A stretch of 64,000 bases of DNA, from NCBI GenBank assembly GCA_014706385.1, contig JACGZH010000004.1, forward strand, positions 434,001 through 498,000. The letters run 5' to 3'. Position numbers and translations under genes: made by a program. Below the pieces are notes generated by a model. The model made no database searches, was not told the DNA's origin, and was given only the letters and a program-made list of their open reading frames with translations. Shown here piece by piece: positions 34,825 to 45,455 of the stretch. The DNA comes from Phaffia rhodozyma (taxonomy: Eukaryota; Basidiomycota; Tremellomycetes; Cystofilobasidiales; Mrakiaceae). Within the stretch, counting starts at the first letter, position 1. The number at the start of each line of letters is the position of its first letter.

Positions 34825-36384
34825 TCAAGGGACATGAACAACAATCTTCCCGCAAGCCTTATTGGTTTTCATTCGGTCGAAAGCAGCAAACAGACCAGCT
34901 TGATCGAAGCCGTAAGTAGAATCTACGTCCACGCGAAGTTTTTCTGAAGAACGATCAGCAGAGAACAGAAGAATCTGTGAGCTTTGAAACTTCGTACTCG
35001 TCTATGAATGAAGGGACATGAAGTAAGAATAAAAGAGGGGAAGAAAAAGAGGGATGAACCTTCGGAAGCAAGCTTTGCTAACGTATTCAACTGGGTTTTG
35101 TTCGATTTTGTGGTTACAAACTTCCACTTTCTGTTGACCCCTCCTAGCCATGTCGGACGGACCGCGACGTTGAATAAGAGGAACAAAAACCTCATCTTTG
35201 AGCCCAATCCTTTAGGGAGGTCTATCGAGATGGTCAAGAACAACCCTTTCGGATTCAGTACCGGAGCCGATCGCGGGAAAAAGTTGAGAATGTTCCCGAC
35301 AACGTCGTATATTGCGTCGAACGGATTTGACGTGTAGTTCTTGACGAGGTACGAAGGTAGGTCAACTCTTTTGTAGTCAATGATCTGTCAAGCCAAAGAT
35401 CAATGCATCAAGGAGCAGAAGTGAACAAGAAGAAGATATTTCTCACTCCAAAGTAGAGAAGTTTAGGATCGTACCTCGTCTGCTCCAAAAGATTTCACTT
35501 TGAGAGCATTTTCTCCGGAGCATGAGGTCACAACGTATGCTCCGAGATTTTTTGCGATCTGAATGGCGAATCTTCCGACAGTGGAATTCCCTCCGTTGAT
35601 GAACAGACGCTGACCAGCGGTGATTTTGCATTGGTCGACCAAACCTATGTAACAATCAAAAATCGGTGTCAGTATGTTTAATCTGTTTCGGAAGTTGAGT
35701 CAAGAATCGATAACAGGATGGACCTTGATATGCAGTAAGTCCGGCCAGGGTGATTCCTGCAGCCTCGTCAGCAGTGATGTTTTTTGGCTTATGGGCTAAA
35801 TTCTCGGTCTGTAAGAGGCATGGAAGAGAGTAAGTATCATGTTGTATGATGAAAGATCGAAAATAGAATCGGCACCAACTTTGACGAGGATGTATTGACC
35901 AAGCGCGCCTCTGCCTTTCTTGAGGCAGTCCTCAAACGTGGACACTAAGCAGAATTGGACGCGTGCATCCCATAGTGTTCAGTCATTCGACGCGCCTCTG
36001 TATGATGAGTAACTAGAGACCGCCTTACTTCCAAAGACTTCGTCTCCAATTTGAAATTCAGAATCATTCGGGTTAAGGATCTCTCCGCAGAGATCGTTCT
36101 CAAGCATAGCTGATGAGAAAACAGAAGTCCGAGTCAGTTTGGAGTGAAGCATGTGCTGCATATTGATTAGGCGTGGGTTTACTTGGGAACTTTCTGGCGA
36201 ACGATGGGATGGTAGACATGGTCTTGACACCCAAAGGATTCAACGCAACTGCGCGAACTCTAACGAGAACATGGCCTGGTTCAAGAGCTGGGATAGGGGC
36301 CTGAGTGTTGAGTTCGATGGACTTTGTGTGGTCACCGCGCCTTTTTTGCAACCAGACTTGTTGGACAGGAGGAAGAGATGCCAT
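34825..36384 (-). CDS. zinc-independent medium-chain dehydrogenase/reductase (quinone-oxidoreductase-like), 348 aa
   Basis: Seven exons, 36384..36183, 36109..36029, 35944..35880, 35808..35724, 35644..35475, 35384..35060 and 34943..34825, give 348 aa, all in phase. Seen: an N-terminal GroES-like domain (GHVLVRVRAVALNPLGVKT, NDLCGEILNPNDSEFQIGDEV), the AITLAGLTAYQ-type helix (GITLAGLTAYQGLVDQ), and a Rossmann NADPH motif INGGNSTVGRFAIQIAK followed by GAYVVTSCS. The zinc-ligand GHE motif of classical alcohol dehydrogenases is absent, which points to the quinone reductase / RTN4IP1-like branch using NADPH. It ends AFDRMKTNKACGKIVVHVP, the usual C-terminal motif. Substrate unknown. Cytosolic, with no targeting peptide seen. 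Confidence 0.9.
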
Positions 36385-37013
36385 GAATAAATCGGAGAGT
36401 ACAGGTGACTTTAGGGATGAAGAGTGCAGGAGATATGAGAAAACAGATGAAGTATTTTCTCAGAGTATGCTCTCGCTCCATCCATCGTTGCTTTTATCTT
36501 GTGGGATTGCTTCACTCTGTCGATGTCTAATATGATGTCTTTCAATACATTTCTTACTACCCTGTTGATTCTCAACAATTGTTGGAGTCGAGTAGGTTTT
36601 TTCGGCGATGTCTGCCCGGCTGGCCGATCTAGGGTTACCAGAGTTACATCCATAGGGGTTGAATGGCCAAATTTGGCGCAGCATTCCAGCTGCATATCGA
36701 ACGTCATCGGCCTTCCCCGAACAGATCAATTTCTCGGCGTTCTCAACGCTTTCAGACCGAACTTTTGTTCGGATTCTTCGGTGACACACCTTTCTCCTTA
36801 CTGGGGTAACCTCTTTCTCGGAGTGATCTCGATGTGCATGCCCGAGGATCGAAGAAAGCGATGCAGGGAAAGCCAAGGAGGAACCCGATGGAAACATGCA
36901 TAAAAGATACAGCTCAGATACTGGGATGAATCCTGTTTATCGTCTTGACAAACCCAATACCTCTGTTATATTCATCAAGCGTAAAGTAATTTTCATAACG
37001 AAACAGCATCGAC
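36385..37013. other. intergenic region between divergent genes
   Basis: 629 bp between the MDR start (-) and the first RTA1-like gene (+). Overlapping frames on both strands show no family motif and no splice logic; treated as non-coding promoter DNA. Confidence 0.4.
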
Positions 37014-38926
37014 ATGTCTTTCTCTCTCGATAACGATACACTTGCTGGGATCATTAATCCGAACATCAACTCGCCCAACCTAATCAGCGGACAGATCGAG
37101 TGTGAGTCTGAGCACTTTCACTCTTTTTTCTTATCCTACTCTTTTCCTGTGGTATCTTGATTCAAAACTGAGCAGCATCGTGTCTTACAACAAAAGATGC
37201 GAATTACAACTACAATATACACATTTCGTCGGCGGTCGTGTTTACCGTCCTATTTGGACTCCTCAGTTGTAAGACAGACTTTTTAGACCTTTTTACTGAC
37301 AACACCTGTGTATCTGGGCTAAGATTCGCGCGCCGTCTTGTTCCTATAGCCATCCATCTATACCAAGCAATTCGATCACGATACTGGTTCTTGCTCTATA
37401 CTGTCTCTCTGGGTGGATTCATAGAGATGGGTGGTTGGGCTGGCAGACTTGCCTCAGCCACAAGCACCAAATGGGATCCTACTTTCGGTGGCTACTGGGC
37501 TAGTACAGATGGCGCTTTCCTTGCACAGTAGGTCTCTTTCTGATACCTTCCGTGGGTGTATTTTCGGGCATTTAATCAACCGTTGAACTTCTTCACTTTA
37601 ACATCTCTCAGGATCTGTATGCTCATCTTCGCGCCAGCCTTCATCGTCGCTGGGTGCTATGTAATTCTTGGAGTGGTCATCTCGAGATGTGGATATCAGT
37701 ACTGCAGACTACACCCAAAGACGTACACAATCATGTTCCGTGTGTCCTCTTTGCCTACTCTAGCTGTGCTTCCTACACATCTGACTGATCTTTCGGATCA
37801 TTTTATCAACTTTGACAGTTGCTGGAGATCTCACCTCTGTTAGTAGCTGCTTATATTCTTCATATTACTCTAATCATACCTTATATTGCTGGTATTAACC
37901 GTTCTGTTGTCTCTTGTATCGGCTCGCTCAAGCTTGTGATTCAAGCCATTGGAGGAGGTGTCGCCGCTTCAGCAGACACCCACTCCCAGGCCGATCAAGG
38001 AGTTCGTTTCATCTTCACCTTTTCTTTTCAATCTGGATCGAATGTGACTGATTCATTCTTCACCGGTATTATCAGGCTCGAATCATGGTTGGCGGTGTCA
38101 TCTTCCAGATGGGTGAGTCTGCTTACACATATCCACTCACGTCTAGATGAATCGCACTCTAACCGTAGCATTACTCTCATCGACTCCTTCATACTAGTCG
38201 TGATGGTTGCCTACACATACCTCCTCCTCGAGTTCTCCTACCGATACATCTACAACCAGCCGACGACCCAGCTCTCGCCGTTTGCATGGATGACAAAGAA
38301 GACAAGAGAGAACGCGCGGCGACAGGCCGAGGAGAACAGGCTGGCGACGGCGTCTTCTTGCGCCGCCCGTGGCAGCGTGGAAGACAAGCGGACGCGATAT
38401 CAGCTGATGGGAGTAGGCGGGGTAACACTGTTTATCTTCATTCGGTATGTCTCCTTGTTATGTCTCTGTGTCTCCTGGCCCTGTGTTCGTCCGGCTACTG
38501 ACCGGTCGATCTCGTTCCTATTCAATCTTCTTCCTCTGCAACTGTTCAAATAGATCAATCTATCGAAGTACGTCGCGTAACACCATCACGCGGCCCATTC
38601 TGTTCTGTCCAAGTATTCACAAGTTTGTCTCTTCTTCCTCTTCCTCTATAGCTATCGAACTCCTTGATGGATGGAACGGGCCGATCATCAACAACCAGTC
38701 ACTCTTTGACGCCCTCGACGGGGCTATGATTGTACGTTTTCGCAACATCTCTAACCTGGTCCTCGATAATGGCTGATCGGACTTTATATGTAAAACCTCA
38801 TCTGTCTCACAGACCTTGGCGCTCGCTTGTTTGAACGTAGCTCACCCAGTATTCTTGCTTAGCCAACCTCGATCTTCGTTCGATGACGAGAAGACCAGTT
38901 TATCCGCAGACGGAGTGAGGGTTTGA
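37014..38926 (+). CDS. RTA1-like lipid-translocating exporter family membrane protein, copy 1
   Basis: Eleven exons, 37014..37101, 37197..37268, 37350..37527, 37612..37739, 37819..37838, 37933..38001, 38076..38112, 38198..38444, 38554..38567, 38652..38731 and 38813..38926, give 348 aa in phase; two exons are only 20 and 14 nt. The RTA1 landmarks are present: IHLYQAIRSRYWF, GGFIEMGGWAGRL, LIFAPAFIVAGCYVILG, IQAIGGGVAASAD, GARIMVGGVIFQM, and an ending NVAHPVFLLS. The family has seven predicted membrane helices; in yeast Rsb1 exports sphingoid bases, and Rta1/Pug1 affect sterol-drug or haem handling. Here the loop after helix 5 is rich in charged residues (TKKTRENARRQAEENR). Followed by a paralogue in the same orientation. 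Confidence 0.9.
38195..38446 (+). repeat. 252-bp identical tract, copy in RTA1-like gene 1
   Basis: Identical by eye over its whole length to 40902-41153. It spans the last bases of an intron, one whole exon (38198..38444) and the first two bases of the next intron, while the flanking introns and exons differ clearly between the genes. Confidence 0.95.
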
Positions 38927-39632
38927 GCGATGACCGATGTAGTTTGGATTTCGGTTTTGATATTTCCTAGAGCTTTGTACTACAAATCTCTCACTGGACA
39001 ACATCTCTACTCTATACACTGTATTTTCCATCATGCCCTTTTCAGACTAGACGTGTTCAATGACACTCCGTATCAAGTCTTGACCCCCTTGCGTATATGA
39101 TCAGCAAGTCACCGTAGTTTTCTTCAACTCACATGAACTTAGACCGTCTCATTCGAAACAAGCGGGAAACTGCTCGATTGCGCAAAATAAATGAACATTG
39201 AATATAGGTCTGAACATATTCCTCTTTCGTTCTACCTGCCTGAATATTAATTCTAAACGAACTCGGTGATTAAGTCAACCTTGTCACTTTGTTATATCAA
39301 ACTTTGTTTCGGATTCAAAATCTTTCTTCATATCAGATTGGGTGACATCCCGAAGTTTGTTTTTTTACTCATTCTCTCTGGTTGCCCCTCACTTTTATGT
39401 GAATCTTGAGGATTGGGTGACCTACTTTGGTTGAGAAAACCACAGCCACCTATCAAGTCTACGACTACCTAATATTCATATCAATGATGGGCTTTACCAG
39501 ATTAGATGCTCATGGGCAAGAAAAAATCTACATAAAACGCGATAGCTCGCTCAGCTGAACATGAAACCTCTCTTCATCCTCTGCAACATCACAAAACTCA
39601 AAGCAAGCTTTTGATTCTGGAGACCTGACAGC
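38927..39632. other. intergenic between tandem RTA1-like genes
   Basis: 706 bp, AT-rich, nothing coding recognised. Holds the 3' UTR of copy 1 and the promoter of copy 2. Confidence 0.5.
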
Positions 39633-41727
39633 ATGAACAACTCAACTATCTCCAACCAAACTTTGAACTACATTATTGGCTCGCCCAACCTGTACTCTGG
39701 CAAGATCGAGTGTCAGTCCACATCATTCTCTCACTTCTCTCTACTCTTCCTCCCTACGTGCTCATATTCGGGTTACGCCCGTTTTTCTAGACACCCACTA
39801 TAACTACAATGTTCACAAGTCGTCCGCCATCATCTTGACCACCTTGTTCGCTCTCGTCAGCAGTAAGACATTAAACCTTTTCTCTCTATGATAATCTCAT
39901 GCCTGCGCTTATCGTCGAGTTCTCTTTTTCTCGCGCGATGTCTTTCTTAGCCATACATCTCTACCAAGCTATACGATCGAAATATTGGTTTTTGCTCTGG
40001 ACAATTACTTTCGGAGGGTTCATCGAGATGGGGGGTTGGGCCGCTAGACTCGTTTCGGCCACTTCACTATTCTGGGACCCGGCCGACGGAGGTTATTGGG
40101 ATAGTAACATCAACGCGTTCTTTGCACAGTATGTCTTTCATCTATCTTTCTTTCTTACTCCTTTCTGTGTCTTTGCTCTCTTTGCGATTTTACCTACCGC
40201 GCTGCTTGAGATATATGATGTTGATATTCACTTTCTCTTGATTCGTTCATCCGTTCCCTCTCCGTTCGTTAGAATTTGCATGCTTATCTTCGCACCAACA
40301 TTCATTATCGCGGCATGCTATGTTATCCTCGGTCGTCTCGTTACAGCCTGCGGCTTTCGGTACTGTCGCTTACACCCAAGAACATACACCATCATCTTTC
40401 GTATGTCTCGTCGGTTCTGTGTCGTGGTTAATGCTTCCTTTAGGCTGATCTGATTCCTGTTTTGCCATAGTTTTTGGAGACATCGCATCTGTTCGCAATC
40501 CACCTCTCTACTTCTTCATCTGACACCTCAAGCTTCACAGACTCACTCGCGCCCAACCTGATCTTCTATCCTGCAAAAGCTTCTGATTCAGGTGATCGGT
40601 GGTGCAACTGCCGCTGGTGCAGACACAATTGAGGAGTCTGATCACGGAGAACGTTCCATTCCTATCTCTTTAACTCTGCCTAGTGCAATAATATTCTAAC
40701 AATCCAGACTTACCCAACTTGTCCTTTGTTGGTATCATCAGGCTCGAATCATGGTTGGCGGTATCGTCTTCCAAATGGGTAAGTACTCGTCCGTCTCACA
40801 TATACCGCGCCGTATACGCCTGATTCACCCTGCTTGACTGTCCTTCATCGCCATTTGCGTTCTCCTGTCTAACTTCTCGCAATAACTACCCTTGCATCTG
40901 TTAGTCGTGATGGTTGCCTACACATACCTCCTCCTCGAGTTCTCCTACCGATACATCTACAACCAGCCGACGACCCAGCTCTCGCCGTTTGCATGGATGA
41001 CAAAGAAGACAAGAGAGAACGCGCGGCGACAGGCCGAGGAGAACAGGCTGGCGACGGCGTCTTCTTGCGCCGCCCGTGGCAGCGTGGAAGACAAGCGGAC
41101 GCGATATCAGCTGATGGGAGTAGGCGGGGTAACACTGTTTATCTTCATTCGGTGAGTTTAATCTAATCTAGTCGGATTCATGCCTGCTTTGTTCCCAGAC
41201 TCGATTTGCTGATGCGCTACTTCTGAACATTCTGTTTCGGAACCATCCTAGATCCGTCTACCGAAGTACGTCGTTCCCTTGTAGCGCTTTTGTATATTTG
41301 CAGAAACTTACAAGCCTTGCATTTCGTTCTATCACCCTCTTCTTTGCCCGATCTAGCTATCGAACTCGTAGGTCTCATTTTCTCTAATTCTGCGCTCCCT
41401 CTGTCTCATCGGACTTCTCGAGTTGACATGTACCGTTTTTTTTTAAATCTTCACTGTCATCAGCTTGATGGATGGTCGGGACCGATCATCAGTAACCAAT
41501 CCTTATTCGACGGTCTGGATGGCGCTATGATCGTACGTTCTCATTGCACTTGAACCTCATCTTCTTTATTTTATTATTGAATATGACAAAGACTGACTTG
41601 TTTTCTCTTCGGTTTCTGTTATTCTCAGATCTTGTCGCTCATTTGTCTGAACGTAGCCCACCCAGTTTTTCTCATGGGTCGAACTGACAACATGGAAGCA
41701 TATCCATTGGTTTCTGTCTGGAAGTGA
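39633..41727 (+). CDS. RTA1-like membrane protein, copy 2 (possibly disrupted)
   Basis: Homologous exons are 39633..39711, 39791..39862, 39951..40128, 40273..40400, 40471..40490, about 40582..40650, about 40742..40778, 40905..41151, a short exon near 41250..41267, an exon ending at 41367, 41464..41533 and one ending at 41727. All RTA1 landmarks occur: IHLYQAIRSKYWF, GGFIEMGGWAARL, LIFAPTFIIAACYVILG, ARIMVGGIVFQM, and an ending NVAHPVFLM. Two differences from copy 1: an extra 96-nt intron (41368..41463) splits an exon that is continuous in copy 1, and the donor after the GGATAAGAD-like exon (copy 1 GGA/GTTCGT) reads GGA/GAACGT, with no other in-phase GT nearby. Unless a non-canonical site is used, the mRNA would be frameshifted there. 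Either a recent pseudogene or a gene with unusual splicing. Confidence 0.75.
40902..41153 (+). repeat. 252-bp identical tract, copy in RTA1-like gene 2
   Basis: Perfect match to 38195-38446 (see that entry). Confidence 0.95.
41368..41463 (+). other. extra intron in RTA1-like copy 2
   Basis: Starts GTAGGTCTC and ends TCATCAG. It interrupts the codons for GAACTC/CTTGATGG, which are contiguous in copy 1 (38652-38680). Confidence 0.8.
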
Positions 41728-42820
41728 CTAATTAACGAACTTGGATCCTTCAGCCGCTCGGGCTGATCCTCGGGTCTCTTGGTTATCTTGTCAGCTTGAG
41801 CACCGCATTCTCTTCACTTCTCTATATCTTCATCCCATGGACATAAGCTTCTCGTTACCATCTATAGACATCATACCCATTATCTTTTTTTTTGCTTCTG
41901 GTTTGTTTCTTCTCTTCTTCTCACTTGATGCATCCCCTCTTTAGGACTTAGAATCGTCTTCAGATGGAATATGTTGGACCTGGACACTTCACTTTCTCTC
42001 TTTCTTCTGTTTTTCCCTCCTTACTCCCTTCTCCCTCTATATTTCCTCTTTGTCATCTTCGTGTTGCTTGAAAGTGAGGTAAAGAAAACACGTCTGGTAG
42101 CGTTGACATCTCGTACTATACACTATACCCTCTCTGCAGCGTAGCTTGAAACGATCGGAATGAAATCGTGTCTTCCTCTTCCTGTCCTTCTCTCGATCAG
42201 CCTAGCCTATTCTGATGGCGCCGGCAATGACGTCGCTGGCGCGTACACATAAGAATGATCTGATCAACTCAGGAGCCGTATATAATTAAGATGAACATGA
42301 ATAGAATAAGCAGACAAAAGGGGAAGGAAGAGAAAGGTTATCAAACGTAAGTTTCTGTGCCAAACGGAAAATCAAATGTTCAAGATTTTCAAGAATAAAA
42401 GACGAGAAAAGAGAAAAGGAAGAAAAATAAAATAAGAGAGCAGAGCAGAATATTCAAGAAACTAATGAAAAGGAAAGGAAAACAAACGAAGATGAATCGT
42501 CGAAGGGTATCATTACTGGTGATGGCGTTTTTTCGAGGCTAAAAGAAAGTGTATGAGCTACGGATGAAGGTTTGGATAGGCTGAAATGATCAGCTGTGAA
42601 TGAGAAGGATCAGAAAGGTTTGGTTCAAAGAAGTGAGATGACAGAAGAGGGAAAAAAGACAATACGAGGAAATGAGAGAAAGAGGGGTAATGATGAGGGT
42701 ATATGCACTGATCCACACACGCACGAGGTACGAGGGTAGAAATAATATGTTTATCTACGTATTACACGAGACGAAACAAGACAAGGTGTAGAATTGAAAA
42801 ATAGAAGGGGCAAATATTGC
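41728..42820. other. intergenic, convergent gene ends
   Basis: 1.1 kb of 3' flanks: T/C-rich after RTA1 copy 2, A/G-rich on the + strand before the minus-strand GPI-protein gene. No coding exon seen. Confidence 0.5.
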
Positions 42821-44015
42821 TCAAGCCAGAGTGAAGGATGCGACGATGGCAGCTAGCGCTCCGACCGACCAAGCACCGACAACAGACCTGCTAGCCCCGC
42901 TGAGCGAGCTGGAAGACCCAGAATCAGTGGAACTGCTGTCTACGTTAGCAGCGTTCGTGATCCCCGCCACCCAAGTCGAACCGCACGTGTCGATCGCCGC
43001 CTGCCATAAGGCTCCCTGTCCACCGAGGATAGCAGACGAAGAGAGGCCAAGGGCGTAGGGCATCCTAGATTCATAAGCTGCGTAGGCAGTAAATACACCC
43101 TTGGCACATGACGAGCAGAGAATGGAGGCAGGATCGGTGGGTTGGATGAACAAGTACGGGAGGTCGGTGTTCTTGTAAGTGGTCGCATTGGGATAGATAG
43201 CGGAGGATGCGTCAATCGCCTTAGTGATGGAGGCTCTCTTAGAAGCTCGAGTAGAGAGTGCAGATCCAGAAGAGGAAGAGGTCGAGAGAGTGTTCACAGA
43301 GAGGTAGGCAGCGTTGTACGCAACTTCCGGCTGAATGACAGCGGTGTTTAAGACGGTGCCGTTGGTAACGACGATAGTAGCGTTCTGGCTGACTGTAGAA
43401 GCGGTCGTCGTGTTTGCACCCAATGCCGTCACACAATACTCATTTGTGTTGTCATCCTTGGTGCAAACCACGGTCCTCAATGGCTCAACTACGTACAACA
43501 GATCGTACAAGTTTCGGATTGTGTCGTCGGCGCCAGCGGTGAGCTCAGCAGAACAATTTCCGTAGAAGTAGGAGAGCTTGGTCCGAATAAATGTCTCGGA
43601 GCATCCATTAGCGGAGCAAAGTTTCGTCAAAGAAGAGGTGAGGGTAGTCGAGTTGGTCGACATTGCCGCAGCGTTCGTGGTCGTCAACAGAGGGGTCACA
43701 CAGTTCGAGAGCACGGTATCAGAGTCGAGGTCGGTCAAGAAAGCCTTGCAGTTGGCAGAGGTTGAGGAAGGGACCGAGACGGAATCGGTGGCAGAGGCAG
43801 AAGCAGAAGCAGAAGCGGAAGCTTGAGCGGAAGAGACCTGAGAAGATGTGAATGAGAGGCAGTCATGTTAGTTCAGGCCAATTGATTCTTTTGCGACGAA
43901 GAAAGCGACAGCAACAAAGAGGTATTTCGCAATGACCAGGACGAACCGAGGAAGACTGAGCCGAAACGACGGTAGACAAAGCGGCAAGAGCGAGGGTAAA
44001 TCTGGGAATCATCAT
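42821..44015 (-). CDS. secreted GPI-anchored cysteine- and Ser/Thr-rich surface protein, 361 aa
   Basis: Two exons, 44015..43947 and 43837..42821, give 361 aa. The start MMIPRFTLALAALSTVVSAQ is a clear signal peptide. An (Ala-Ser)n stretch encoded by a GAAGCA-type repeat follows, then CKAFLTDLDSDTVLSNC and a Cys-containing region with many N-glycosylation sequons (NST, NCS, NTT, NAT, NGT). It includes SANGCSETFIR, YGNCSAELTAG and ILCSSCAKGVFTAYAAYESR. The C-terminus has a small-residue stretch (SSLSGASRS) and a hydrophobic tail (WSVGALAAIVASFTLA), a typical GPI-attachment signal. It resembles a basidiomycete/ascomycete family of uncharacterised extracellular proteins (DUF7729-like from memory, not checked). 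Cell-surface or wall location inferred. Confidence 0.85.
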
Positions 44016-45455
44016 GAGTGACTAGGTAGGTGGGTGATTAGTCGGTTGGGTGTCAGGTAAGTTTTAAGTTTATCAAGCTGGACGGCGCTAAAGAAATTAT
44101 AAGTTGACAAGAAATGCGAGTCAGCATCAGAAGGAGAGATAGAAAGAGAGAGGACAGAAAGGAGAACGGGAACAAGGAAAGGAGAACGGGAACAAGGAAA
44201 GTGAGGCGTAAAGTTAAGGAGAGTTGTTGACGATGACGACGGTGGGTGGGCTTGAAAGAATGTTGAGTGATTGAAGCAGCTTGCTTTTTTCCCCAAATCC
44301 TTCTCAGCTATCAACTGAAAAAAAAATCATCCATTCTCGATTGAGAAAGGGCGTTGGAAGCAGACGGTTCTTCAAAGGATTCTGTTATGATTCTGATTGA
44401 GTCTCATGTAAGAAACCCAGCAGACCAGTCGAGATGGATAGTCTTGGGAGGTTGAAACTCTGTTGTTGTTTTTTCCAACCCCGACTCGCTGATTTTCTCC
44501 TTCCTCTAAAGTTGCCTTAATCCTCCACTTCCTGCCTATCTTCCTTCTCTGGTGTTCTGCATGTTTGTTCTCTATCATAAGTTATGTGCGAGATAGAATG
44601 GAATGTACCATGTCTCCTACAACGATGCATACAAAAACAAAAGTCAAGGAAGAAGGAAAACTCACAATAAGAGGCGGGGAAAGCGAGACCTGTAGAAACC
44701 GAACGAAGGGAGGTCCGATGCAGCGGGAAAAAGTCAGAGAAAAGACTGTCGAACGAGTGAGTGACTGCTGGCGGATAGAGCTGAGCGAGGAGAAAGAGAG
44801 AGAGGAAAAGAAAGAGAGGAGAGAGAGGTAAGGATGAGTCGAGGTGAGGGTATGGTTGAACTGATGGCCTTAGGAAAAAGCAGGCATGAGGAGGCGAGAT
44901 GAAGAGGAAGCTTAGGTAAGCGAGTAAACAACACGATGAACCGCGACTGATTTTTACGAGGAGCTTAGGTAAGCATAACGTCATGTTGGGTGTCTAGGTA
45001 TGTGAGTGCATGTAAGACCGCATGGAACAAAGATTGAGCAAGCTTCGAGAAGATAGCAGTCTGTGAGGGTGGCAGCAACGGCATGGTCACGTAGAGAGCA
45101 AGATGTAGACGAGAAGAGACTCTACATAGGATTGTGTGGTCATAGTTGTGCGCTGTGGTCAGAGGATTTAGAACATAAGGACCCATACAAGCAACACCGA
45201 CTCGTCTCACGATTTCTGTGTACCCTGCATGCGCTCGACCTACATGTTACTGCTCAAGATACGTGTGTCATACATGCTCATCACCGCCCAATCCAAACGT
45301 AAGAACATGCACCCACTTGGCCGTCTGCTATGATGGCATGAAGCGCTTAGGATGTGCGCAGTCGAGATCGATTCAGCCGCGGCGACCGACAGTCTCTTTA
45401 TCAGTCTTCTACTTGCGCTCACCTTCCTTGTCTCTTGATCACCTACATTTCTGCC
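44016..45455. other. intergenic region between divergent genes
   Basis: 1.44 kb. Contains a perfect 20-bp direct repeat (44161-44200) and long purine-rich DNA on the + strand around 44620-44860. Frames in this region show no motif and no phase-consistent splicing. Confidence 0.45.
44161..44200. repeat. tandem duplication, two 20-bp units
   Basis: GGAGAACGGGAACAAGGAAA occurs twice in direct succession, upstream of the GPI-protein gene start. Confidence 0.9.

Noticed and set aside
36410..36910. Overlapping frames on both strands between the MDR gene and RTA1 copy 1
   Set aside because: No recognisable motif, no splice logic, and composition like other intergenic DNA in the window.
38189..41135. 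Identical minus-strand frames (MLPRLLPSADIASA...) in both RTA1 genes
   Set aside because: They are antisense shadows of the identical exon; the sense frame carries the RTA1 protein.
38195..41153. The identical tract as a mobile element
   Set aside because: It has no terminal inverted repeats or target duplications, begins and ends at exon borders and codes for the homologous protein segment in both genes; gene conversion explains it better.
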